Position numbers and translations under genes: made by a program
Part shown: positions 1 through 10,484 of the stretch, piece after piece
How the letters are laid out: every line of letters begins with the position of its first letter
Position numbering within the stretch: the stretch's first letter is position 1
DNA from: Spirodela intermedia
Taxonomy: Eukaryota; Streptophyta; Magnoliopsida; Alismatales; Araceae
Direction: 5' to 3'
Length of the DNA stretch: 64,000 nucleotides
NCBI GenBank assembly: GCA_902729315.2
Contig: LR746264.1
Coordinates: 8,587,878 to 8,651,877 of the forward strand
The notes under the pieces: generated by a model
What the model saw: the letters and a program-made list of their open reading frames with translations, nothing else
Databases searched by the model: none
What the model was told of the DNA's origin: nothing

Positions 1-86
1 TACCGGACTTACCCAGTTGCCCACCGCCGTCGCCTTCTCCGATCTCGCTGCCGGTTTCAAAGGTCTTTTCCATGGTTTTGTGGCAG

Positions 87-212
87 CTGGAGAAGCTGGA
101 GGCCGCATTCCAGTCCGTGAAGAACAGGCTAATGGAGAAAATCAGCGAAGAAGCGTTGGCCGCTCAGTCTGCTGTTCCATCATCAGCCAGCGCTGCAAGG
201 GGCCGGGCTTGA
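87..212 (+). CDS. 3' terminal exon of an unidentified gene (partial)
   Basis: A reading frame ends at a TGA at 210-212. A plausible splice acceptor (tttgtggcag) sits just before 87, and the exon then encodes 41 residues beginning LEKLEAAFQSVKNRL and ending with an Ala/Ser-rich tail (ARGRA). The first half is charged and heptad-like, so it probably forms a short coiled coil. The same frame is also open back to base 3, so the exon could start outside the window. I do not recognise the family. The gene runs toward, and converges with, the RETICULATA-related gene on the other strand. Confidence 0.45.
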   Translation: MEKLEAAFQSVKNRLMEKISEEALAAQSAVPSSASAARGRA

Positions 213-940
213 TCGGGGGTGCCTAGAAAGTTTCCCTTTCTACAATAATGTCTAGAACTGTGCCAGTGGAAGAGACTCTTCCTTTCAAGTGTATCAGATG
301 ACGATCTGGTAAGGTTTTCAGTCAGAACCATGCAGTTTCTGTGAAGATCTTACTGAGCCAGAAGCATGTAACCACTTGGAATAGTAATAGGGTAAAGCTA
401 GACGACCAGCAGCTCTAAGCCACTCCTAAGCTGGGAAAATGGAGGATCCAGCGCCAGCACCTGGTCTGCCATAAGATTAAAAGGGTAAAAAAATTAGCCA
501 ATGCCAAATCAAGAAAAACAGAGGCCAAATATATTATTAACCTGTGTTTGAGCAGAGAATGCTCAGCTGCTTGCCGATTTCCTTCCATGTCTCATTATAG
601 AATGCAGCAGCGACGAGGGCAATAAATCTGTGAATCCTGTTCCAATCAGTGGCGACCATTGGATGATGCAAAGGTCGAACAATGTTGGGTAACTTTTCTT
701 ATTACCTAAAAATATTAGATATTTTACAAAAAAAGAAATGTACACATTTCTACAAACTCTCCATTTATAAGAACTTTATGAAGCATTGCTCTGGTACATT
801 AGTTGTGATTCCGAAGTGGGTCAAAACACCCAGTGCTGTGTAGCGAGATCCAAGGCGACTCTGCTGCAGAATGCGAAGATTTCTGTTAATCTCGTTCTCT
901 GAGAAGTTCACCGCCGATGTTGGCATCAATACTCGAGCAG
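213..940. other. Convergent intergenic region
   Basis: Lies between the stop of the left-edge gene and the stop of the RETICULATA-related gene. It should hold both 3' UTRs. I see no coding exon, RNA gene or repeat of note; the part after about 480 is AT-rich. Confidence 0.6.
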
Positions 941-3900
941 CTAAGGGCTGTCGCTGGATTGATTGCTTCTTTCCTCTATGCTGGTTGCGCTGGTAGAACT
1001 ACATTCCATGAGAGAGGGGGGCTCAAGAGCGTCTGAACCTCGAGACGTCATTCCATCCTGAAGTGACGGCACCGCAGCAGATTCAATGGCCTCCTTACGT
1101 GGTTGAAGTCCTGTAAGTCGGGCAAGATCTATCCATTGCTGCAAACATTTTTAGCGAGAAAAAGTCAGCAACGTGAGGAAATATAGAAAAGCACTACTCA
1201 ACTGAAAATGCAAAATATCAAAATAATCGGCCTCCACATGTTCAGGTTTATCATCCATGTTAATAACATTTATCGTCTCCTCTGGATGCTCATCATCCGA
1301 TATTAAAATCGGGTCTGACAATATTATTATAAGATGTAAATAATATGCTATCAAGTAATAAATGTACTCTTGTTTGGGAAAAGATAAAACTGTCCTGCCA
1401 TGTTAAGTTGAATATCCAACGGCCTGGCAATGCTACCTAAGAAAGCGTTAAGAAATAAGAAATGAATATGAAAGCCCGGTTTTAAGAAGTCGGCAATGGT
1501 TCCTAATAAACTTTTATTACATGTGGGCTGGGAGGTGGGACTTATATTTTCGAAGAGACCAATACTAGCCGAAATGATGAAATACTAAACCACCACCAGG
1601 GTAAAATATCATGAAGAGGCAGGATCACAGTAATTACCCATTATTTCAGATATTACACGATTAGGGTATGAATATGAAAGCCCTTGGTTAAATCCCTAAC
1701 ACATCTCATGAATTGTCTATTGGCATGCACGACTGCGGTTAAATAGTATCCACTGCTAAAACCCAAGAGGGTCCACCTCATTTTTTGAAGGAAACAGATT
1801 TGAAAACCTTAGAAAAGTATGCTACTTTCTCTCAACAATAATGTCCCATAAAACAAAAACATGGGCTCAAAACATGACCACATTTCCTTTTCCCTTTAAT
1901 TAAAAATATCGGCTTTAGCTAAAATCCAACGAAAACAACAGGAAGAAGCATAACCCGGAAAAGTCTACACTTTAAGAAGGAATATCTTAAGCAATGAATG
2001 AAAGTAGATACGATCTCCCTCATTCGATCACAGATCAACAGCACGTCATGTTTCGGGCCGTGGGGTTCACAGAAAATGTTTTTATCTCAAATTAAAACGC
2101 AATTTTTCATAAACATCTTGAATATGTTCACCATTGTGACTGCAGACATGACGAGGGAAAAACAATGCACGGAAAATTAAGAATGAAAAAAAAGATACAG
2201 GTGAAAAGAAGCCAAACCTGAGTTCCCCAGTACGAATTGATGGTACGAACAACAAAAGACAACAAATTCACGAGGAGTGGTTCATTATAATTTGACAGCA
2301 GGTAGTCAGATAGCCGGTGTTCCACTAATCCAGCAATTATCTGCAGAAAGTATGAATCAAAAGTTAGTACCGAAAATCATTACCTATGAGCAAAGTACAG
2401 GTATGGGCCAACCTAGCATTTAAAATCAAGCCAATTCATTAAAAAAAGATGCCCCCTGATCAATTAGTCTAAACTACGAGCTTACTATTTATTTACTCCA
2501 GCCCTATCAGGGAGCTCAAGCGTGCACGTAAGTGACAATAATAACAAAATAAAACTCGAGCGTCGTGTATTGGGTTGACAGAATTTTTTTTATTATGAAG
2601 TATACGACTACGTGAATTTACGCAATACGGCAGTTTTTGTACCTGATATCGCAGATTCGCTGATGTTCCAAGAAAGGATCCGTAAACAAGTGCTGATTTT
2701 AGTACGGAAGCCTTTTTCTTCATTCTGTTCTCAGCCAATGAGGGATTCAAAGATTTACGGACGATATAGAGAGCACTTGAAATAGCCCCTGCTCCAATGC
2801 TGGAAATGAAACCCACTCCAGAGAGCTTCAGTCCACCAAAGATCACTGATGCAAATCTCTCATTCAGATTCCAGTTCACCCCAGTTGGGGCCTTTTGGAA
2901 GGCATTGTCTGGTATAGACCCAAGGAGATTCTTTAGTACTCCCAAATTCTCTGGTAAAGAGTTGCCATCCGCATAAGAAAGGAAAGATATAGTTGGCGCA
3001 GGAAGCCAAACAGTAAAAAAGTCAACAACCGAGCCTCTGATGGTATCAGTCAGTACATAGTCAATCTCTTCAAAGAAACGACCCTTGCGCCTTTCATACT
3101 GTGCCAGCAGAGTTGTAGTTATCGATATTGCTTCTTCTATTGCTAACCTGTTAAGAAATTTAGGATCCACCAGCAATCTTTCCCGAAAACCCTATCAAGA
3201 TGATATATCATTAATTCCAAGCTCATAGAAATAATAAATGATTATAAAGAGAGCAGCTGTCGGTTTCCTTAAGGAAACAGGAATTTTTTGTAAATATGTA
3301 TGTACCTGGAAACGGTGAATAAGTTCTGCAATTACAGGATATTGTTCAAGATCAAAAAAGTTTTGCAGTATTTCTGGGGATACTAATCCAAGATCAAGTC
3401 CCTTTTGAAGGTCCTGAAAGACATAAGAAATGGGATTATCCATTGAGAACTAATGACGTGATTTCTATAATGTTGCAAGAAAAAGAGAACTACATATGAA
3501 AGCAGATAAATGCCATATTTGACCTAAATGCATCCAAAACTTTTTGCTAGTTATCAACTTGTAATGTAACACTAGCAATACCAATATGAGTGTATCTTTA
3601 TAAATCACATGGTAGAATCTCAAAAGTAAATCAATTAACGAGAGGGCAAGTAGTAAAAAACTTTTGAATATATGGTAGTAGATATGCAGGATAACGCTAC
3701 TAAATTCAGCAGGATAAGTGACTCTTCTGTGGTCTCCGCTAAACATTAAAAAAATAAAATCATATATATCACATTAAACTTGTGATTTCAAATGGGATAC
3801 CCTCTACCTCAGTGCTACGTAGACATTTGATTAAGATCACAGAAGGGAGAAGGGGATGATTTAGAAAGGAAACCACCTGTGGCAAAGCATCTCTCCGCCG

Positions 3901-5138
3901 GCCAGCTGCATTCATTATCCTAGCAATTTCAGCACGATCAAAGCAATTTCTAGTGCAAGTCTTAGCTGGAGAGTACCACAAGAAATCAGCAACAGGAACT
4001 TCTCCTTCCCTACGAATGTACTGCCTTTCAGGATGGAGTAGAATGACAGCCTGGTTTTTCTTCTGTATTTTCTTTGAAATTCTAGCAGGGATACCGATTC
4101 CCCTTGATCCATAAATCACATGGCTAGCACCAGTTATAACTACAAGCATACCCTGAGAGTCTCCATCTGTCACAGATTGCAAGATGATCTGGGACATCGA
4201 GTAATCATCAACAACTTTCGACTGAGCAGAAAGGTAGGAACACGGATCAAAGGGAACAAACTGATTTGATGAAATCACATCCATTGATGATCTTCCAGAG
4301 GTAGAAGAAAATCCAGAAATGAAGCCCGAACCAGCTGGAGGAGCATATAATTTACGCTGTGACTTGGACAGTCCTCGAATTCCTTCAGCTTGAACAGTTC
4401 TCAAAACCTATTTGACAAGGAAAAGACTGAAATTAAAACAAAGTTTACACGTACTAGATAACATTAAAAAAGGAGTAGCTGATACGATAAGCCATGAAAG
4501 ATCTGCGACAATAACATGAAAGAAAACTGTGGAAAAAAATTAAGAGCACAAAATAACATGTTTTCAGGTAGTTGGACCGCAATGATTGTCAACAGAAAAA
4601 AAAATCATTTAATGCTAAAATGTGTATCAAAAGGTGGAGACCATACAAAAGTTCCTTCTTCGGCAGATTGTTATCCTACAGATCGTAAATCTATGAGGTA
4701 AACATGTCTCTTCCTTCATTCTTCAGACTCCTTACATCTAAACGTACTTTTGAAGGTTGCTCCTTGGTTCATCAGTCCATAGTGTACAACCAAGGAGACG
4801 ATTGTCAATCATCCAGGGGGCTCATGGACTTCTACTCTACTTTTACCTATGAGAACGAGACACGATCCCATTCTATAGGATCCCACAATGGTAATTAAGC
4901 AGCTGTAGCTTGGGCCCACGTTATAGAGGTCTGACATGAAATAATAAGTGAATCCAGCCAATCCCAAAATGAAAAAGTAAGACTCAGAGTAATTATGAAT
5001 GGTGAAACTCCCGCAAAGAGAAACTATTATTATATGTGCACTTTAGTATCTTAGCTGGATTCAAATATTGTAAAAAGACCTTTGATGTAAGGATATCCAC
5101 TAAAATATGGTACCTCCAGCCATAATATCTCTGGTGAA

Positions 5139-5172
<34 letters not shown>

Positions 5173-6325
5173 AAAACCAGACAATGATGTTCAAATTTGA
5201 CAACAGATTTTTGGTTCAAGAACGCCAAGAAAAGCTTGCCTGATATTCAAGGACAAAAATATAAGCGGAAGCTTGTGCAAATTCAAGAAAGATAAAATCC
5301 AGAAAATCCTTATATCAAGTATCTAATAAATCCGGCCAAAGTAAAACTCTCCTTGCAATTCGACACTTATGTATGAAATCAACAGAAGCCCGCAAAAACT
5401 TCTCCGGAATTTACCTCCAGAGGAGTACCACAAGCCACGAGCCTGATTCCATTGTCACGACAGTAATTAAGAAGAGGTGCATACTCCTGCCATTGCTGGG
5501 GAGGCCAGTGAGAAGTATACGACCTTAAGGCCTCACCGTCAATTCTGTCATTAACATCTCAAAATTTTAGCATGTGCTATTAACAATTGAGAGCATAATG
5601 AAGGAACAACATTAGTCAACAAAGGCAGAACGGAATTCCCGAACATTATGGAAGTGTGCAGACCTTTTCTCCATGAAGAGATCGAGACGTTCTTGTAGAT
5701 TAGAAGGAAAGGCCTCCAGAGCCACGGAAATGGGCCTCTGATGCTCAAAACAGCGATTCCGGAGATTTTTCACTATCTCGAGTTCCAGAATCCTGTCGTC
5801 TTTTTCGGGAACCTGCTCTGCCTCACCCAGATAGACGATCCGCGCTCCCATCAGCTTCTCCCAGACCTTACTTTTGTCCTTACCAAGGGCCTGCGGCTCC
5901 CCAATCGTCGTGGCATCATAAACCCGATAAGCCATTTCAGCCTCCGCTTTCTCCTTCTCTTCCTTTTTTTCCGTTTTCTCTTCTTGTAAGGCACTGCTGC
6001 TGGCCTCGGAGACTGGAGGTTTCTCTTCAGCCTTCGCAGCGACCATTGAGAAAAAACAGTTAACCCCGACTGCGAGTGCCGGGACGAGGAGCACCTCCCG
6101 CCGACTTCCCGACATCCCCCGGCGGGAGGCATCGATTTCTTCATCACTCCTCTCCAAATTACACCGGATACCAGCGGCGACTGACCGCGAGCGACGGATT
6201 CTGAGAGAAAGCTGACGATTGGAAGAACTTCCCCATCCGACTTGAGGGGAGCGCCTCTCACCAACGGGAATGTTAGGGTCTGATATCGACTTGAGCTCCC
6301 CTGCGCTGTGAATGCAAGAAATCAT
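941..6325 (-). CDS. RER5/6-like: RETICULATA-related chloroplast protein (ChaN-like/DUF399 plus DUF3411)
   Basis: Seven coding exons (5664-6325, 5415-5544, 3877-4407, 3306-3413, 2643-3191, 2218-2340, 941-1138) join in frame to 766 residues, close to Arabidopsis RER5/RER6. Residues 1-75 are a Ser/Arg-rich plastid transit peptide. A ChaN-like (DUF399) domain follows from about residue 160 ([20 protein letters not shown]), with the [12 protein letters not shown] segment in exon 3. The DUF3411/RETICULATA region runs from about 440 to 700 ([30 protein letters not shown]), with hydrophobic segments suggesting a plastid envelope or thylakoid membrane protein. The C-terminal 65 residues are Ser/Glu-rich. 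RETICULATA family members affect leaf mesophyll development and plastid metabolism; the biochemical role is not settled. The chosen start is [10 protein letters not shown] at 6325. An in-frame upstream ATG at 6433 would place a (CT)n repeat inside the protein and is less likely. Confidence 0.93.
5142..5170 (+). repeat. Poly-T tract in RER intron 2
   Basis: An uninterrupted run of about 29 T (poly-A on the coding strand) inside the RER intron between exons 2 and 3. It may be the A-tail of an old retroposed insertion or a simple slippage tract; no adjacent element is recognised. Confidence 0.8.
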
Positions 6326-6376
6326 CTCCGGAGCTGGCGGTTCCGCTGGGGAACTGAAGGGGACGGAACCAAAAGC

Positions 6377-6412
<36 letters not shown>

Positions 6413-7371
6413 CGGCGACTTGCCGTCTGCCACAGGTTTTTATACCGCTCTCACGAATCCGCTCCGGGGCATCTCCACGGCCTTCTCACCGCCTGATTCT
6501 CCCCGTTGGCGGCGAATCGGCTACAAGAGCAGGCTGGTGGCGCAGGTCGAGGAAAACGACGGCGCCTGGACGAGACCAGCAGAGCAAAATCTCCCCCTGG
6601 CAGAACTCCGTCCTCTCATTTCTACGGCAATTTGCCGTCCACTGCTGACGTGTTCCGGTTCGTGCCCGTCGTAGCCACATGCCCGAGTCAGAGTCGCTTA
6701 TCCGAGTATTGAGGCGGGACCCACTTATGCGTGTGCGAGCTGCGAAGCACCACATCCGCACGCTGGCTCCGCCAGTCACACTTCGACGCGTGGAACGCGG
6801 GCCCACATTTTAATGGGACAGCACATGGATTTTGGGTTTCAGCCCATATTGGTTTGAATGGACCTATGACAACCCTGGCCCATTTGTAGAAACTTTTAAC
6901 CACGTGTTACAGACTGTACCCTAACGGGTCACGTCGTCGAGCAGAAGGGTCCGGCCGTGTGAGAAGGAAAAGTACAGACTCCTCCCCGGAGGGAGGCGCC
7001 GGCGCGGCTGATCCAGGGGCAGCACGGCGGCGGAAGATTCCATGCTGGCACCGGGGGCGGCGCCCGAGGCAGCGCAAAGGCTAAAGCTCGCCGGGTTTTC
7101 CGTTGCTGGCCCCCGTGAAAGGTGAGAGAAAGACACGCGACCCACGACAAGACGGTAAGCTCGTCACCTCACGCGACCAGGCCGCTGAGTACGGCGTCAA
7201 CGGGGCAGGCGGCGGGTAGTCGGCAGGCCCGCCGGAAAGCGGAGAATTAGGTCTTTGTAGGAAAAAGCAGCGGGTGGGTACACATGAGTGGGAGTCATAC
7301 AGAAGGATGAAAAGTCTGGTCATTGGAAAGAGAGACGGGGAGAAAGGAGCGGCGCGGCCGGCAAGTTGTCT
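6326..7371 (-). promoter_or_regulatory. Promoter region of the RER gene and 3' region of patellin
   Basis: Between the RER start codon and the patellin stop codon. A (GA)n/(CT)n microsatellite at 6380-6409 falls in the likely 5' leader. Two GGCCCA motifs (site II elements read on the minus strand) lie at 6800-6805 and 6877-6882. No TATA box is convincing. The patellin 3' UTR should occupy the right end. Confidence 0.5.
6380..6409 (+). repeat. (GA)n microsatellite at the RER 5' leader
   Basis: About 15 GA units, reading as (CT)n on the coding strand between the two candidate RER start codons. CT-rich leaders are common near plant transcription starts. Confidence 0.9.
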
Positions 7372-9040
7372 TCAGGCGGTAACGGGCTTCCGGACGAAGT
7401 ATCTATAGGCGGCGACCTTCCGCCGGCGAGAGCAGGTGTTGTCGATGGACAGAACCATCTTGCCCGCCTCCTTGGCGGTGTAGGAGTGGTGAATGGGCTC
7501 CTCCCCTGCGGCGAAGCGCTTCGTCTTCGCGATGGCGATGCTGTAGCTGCCGGCGTCAGCAGGGGCGAACTCAGCGGTGTAGTCCACCTCCCACCCGCCG
7601 ACCACCAGGTCCCACGTTATGGTGGCGCCTCCCTGAACAAACCCAAGATCCACCATCCATCTAAGGACTTTGATTGCTTCCAAACTATGGGAAAATCTAA
7701 CATAAGAAGATGCTGCGAGAATGGCGTCGGCCGGCGGAGGTAGGAGATGCTCTGTCCACCAATAACTGCTCCTGGAGCAGTTGGAGCCTTCGCCGGCTCT
7801 CTCGTAACGAACCAGTCGATCTCCAGGTTCTTTCCTGGTTCATTAAAGAATAAGAAGGAAGAGAGGGGAGTTATTAACCTCAATGCCGTCGATCTCCAGG
7901 TTCACCTTCTCCCCTCCCTTGATAGAGAACTCTGACGCCGGCTTGGGCGGGGCGTCCTGCAGGTCGCTGGGGCGACTCAGGCCGCCGTACTGGACGGGGA
8001 CGAGCTCTGGCCTTATGAACCTACCGAGATGGGAAGAGGGTGAGGAGCTCACTTAAAGGCTCATAAAGACGAGCAAGGAGGCTAAGGACTCAGCAGAGAT
8101 GGATGAGCAAGTGCCTGTAAAGGGTTTCGGCCACATTCCCTTCTTTGGCGATGACGAACTTGCTCTTCGTCCTCTGGGTCAGAAAGGGACTGAACATCGA
8201 ATACAGCACGCTGAAGTACCAGGGCACATTAATGAACACCTGCAAATGCAAGGGCAAGTCATATACCGAGGGGAGGAAGAAGAAGAAGAAAGGAGATAGA
8301 GAAAAAGAGGGAGATGAGAGGTCCATCAAACAGACCTTGCGAGCGACCATCTCCGGGTAGTTGTCCTGGAACAGGGAGAGGATCTGGTTGGAGGCCACAC
8401 GGAGCTCCCTCTTGGGCATGTCCTTCAGATCCGTCACCTGGATGATGGAGTTGACCCCCCCGGGCTTGAACTGCAGCAGGCTGAGGCCGCGCTCCATCAC
8501 CTGGACGCGCCACCGAAGGAACCGCTTCAAGCGGTCGTCGTCACCGAAGACGCGGTCGTAGAGCTCCCGGTCCTTGAAAACCCCGTAGGCGTTGTAGCAC
8601 ACGGGGTGCCCCGCCCTGTCGCAGCCGTGCATATACGCCACCACCCCCTCCAGCTCCTTGAAGCCCAGCTCCTCCTCCAGCAACCCGTCGGCTGAGAAAT
8701 CCCGCCGCCACGCGGCGCAGCGCAGCAGCATCGCGTGGGCCTGCGTCGCGCCGAAGTCCCTCGCGCGGAGGAACTTGAGCAGGATGACGTCCGCCTTCTC
8801 GTCGCCTCCCAGCAGGGGGACCCCCCACAAGGACAGCGACGAGGAAGCCGGCGACGCCGAGAGGAGGGCCTTCAGCTCCTGCAGCGCCTTCTGCTCCGAG
8901 GGCCTCAGCTGATGCACGAAGTAGCTGTCCTCCCTGAACGACGCCGAGCCGAGGAGCGTCGCCGCCGCCGCCGCCACCTCCACCAGCGAGCTCACCAGTT
9001 TCTTCTTGCCGGGCTTCGCCAGCGGCAGCGCCTGCTCCAT
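7372..9040 (-). CDS. PATL-like: Patellin (CRAL-TRIO/SEC14 and GOLD domain protein)
   Basis: Four exons (8336-9040, 8115-8239, 7879-8020, 7372-7632) give 410 residues, the size of the shorter patellins (PATL6 type). Order: short N terminus; CRAL-TRIO N-terminal helices (LLKFLRARDFGATQAHAML, about 100-120); SEC14 lipid-binding domain (about 135-280; VTDLKDMPKREL, FINVPWYFSVLYSMFSPFL, TQRTKSKFVI); C-terminal GOLD domain (about 300-410; GGATITWDLVVGGWEVDY, ending YRYFVRKPVTA). Patellins bind phosphoinositides and act at the cell plate and plasma membrane. The start MEQALPLAKPGKKK is chosen because the open frame upstream of it shows no family similarity. Exon 1 is very GC-rich. Intron 2 has a GC donor (TACAG|GCACTT); no nearby GT keeps the frame into the conserved FIRPELVPVQYGG segment. 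Confidence 0.93.
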
Positions 9041-10484
9041 CCCCTCACTGGCGGTCTCCCGCTGCTCGTCGGAAAGCGCAGGGAGAAAGAAGAACCAGCA
9101 CCAGGAGGGAGAGTGGAGCAGCGTCGGCAAGGGAAGTAGGCATGATTTAGCGGAGTGGGCAGTAGCGACCGCATTTATTATGGAAGCGTGGGGTTTGAGC
9201 GGCAAGGTACAGCCAGCGACCTTTTACTTCGGAGCGGACCGAGCCACCACGTGCAACCCGTGGCCACACCAGCCCGTCATTCCACTAGCAGCAATAGTTA
9301 CCCCGCGCCGCATGCGGCCGCCGAGAGAGAGAGAAAGAGATTGAAGGCATGGCGGTGGGGAGGGTTTAGAAGAGTGGGCGGCGGGGCAGGCACGGGCACT
9401 GCGTGCTGCAGGCGGCGGCGTTAGAATCCTCGTCGTTAAAAGGCCGGCGCAGCTTATAAAAGTCCATCGGGAACCTTTCGGATAAAAGTCAAATGCGAGC
9501 CTGTTAATGTCCTCACCTCACTTCTTGAACGAGCAACCTGATGGGTTGACTCGGTAATTAATGTGGAGAAGCTAACCCCCGGGACGTGATGAATCGAGTC
9601 AAAAGAGTACGGCCATTGACGAGAGGCCAAAGCGGCAAGACTGGGAGCAATTGCCCAAACTAAACACAAAAAAAGTTCAGAGAAGAGTACCAGAAAGACG
9701 GCTCCAACGCTGCACGCGCAGGCAAACCCACCTGAAAAGGGTCAACAGAGGATTGAGCTGGTTTCCCGACAGTGATACCGTTTAAAGCCACATGAAGATG
9801 CTCTAGTTGGTCCAGCGAAGAGTAGCTACCTCCTCACCCACTTCCGAAGAAGAAAAGGTGGAACCTGTATCAAACGGGAACGTTAAATGAGCTGAAGACG
9901 CCGCCACACGAGGGTCCCTCTCATGCAGAGCATCTCCGCTTATAAGCCTACAAAGCTCGATTGAATAAGCCCATCAATGGCTAAAGCAAACACAGATTCC
10001 GGGAGAAAAAATTATAAAAGAGATGAGACCCAGAAGCCATTTCCATCAACTAGACCACGTCTCCTTCTGGGCAGAGTTCAGAGAGCTGTTCAGTGTGTTA
10101 GCGGTGTGCCATGAACAATGGCATGAGCTTAATCAAGAGTATGAGTAGCTGCAGATTCACAGGGTTCATGGGGTACAAGAACGTCTTTAACTATTTGTCA
10201 TGGACCAACTCTGGTCTTAGCCCTCCAGACCAGGGGGAAACCGTGAAACAGCATTCCAGCGTTCATATCAAGAGAAGCTGAAAACGACCTAGGGCGTCTG
10301 ATGCCCAATAGCCATGGCTATTTACTAAAAAAATATAAAAACGTCAAACAGAAGCTGAGGAACAAGAGAGAGTTCTTCTGAGGCTAAGAATTAACAATAT
10401 AAAAAATTAACATGCATTATCCACGGGGTTACTGGACACAATCTGAGGGAACATCGAGGTACCTTGAAGTACAAGAAACATCAG
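9041..10484. other. Intergenic: patellin promoter and Abraxas-like 3' region
   Basis: On the minus strand, TTTTATAAG (9452-9461) could be the patellin TATA box, giving a leader of about 390 nt; a GA-rich tract near 9325-9345 would lie in that leader. The right part should contain the 3' UTR of the Abraxas-like gene and the short ORF described separately. Nothing else is recognisable. Confidence 0.4.
10111..10281 (+). CDS. Candidate small protein of 56 residues
   Basis: An ATG at about 10111 opens a 56-codon frame ending in TGA. It starts MNNGMSLIKSMSSCRF and ends with the basic tail QHSSVHIKRS. About 100 nt upstream is a TATA-like element (ttataaaag, near 10011) on the same strand, so an independent short transcript is possible. 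I recognise no family, signal peptide or transmembrane segment. The ORF lies antisense to the probable 3' UTR of the Abraxas-like gene and could simply be a chance frame. Confidence 0.25.
   Translation: MNNGMSLIKSMSSCRFTGFMGYKNVFNYLSWTNSGLSPPDQGETVKQHSSVHIKRS

Noticed and set aside
9041-9205. N-terminal extension of patellin in the open frame upstream of 9040
   Set aside because: The extra segment is unlike any patellin N terminus, whereas MEQALPLAKP fits the family.
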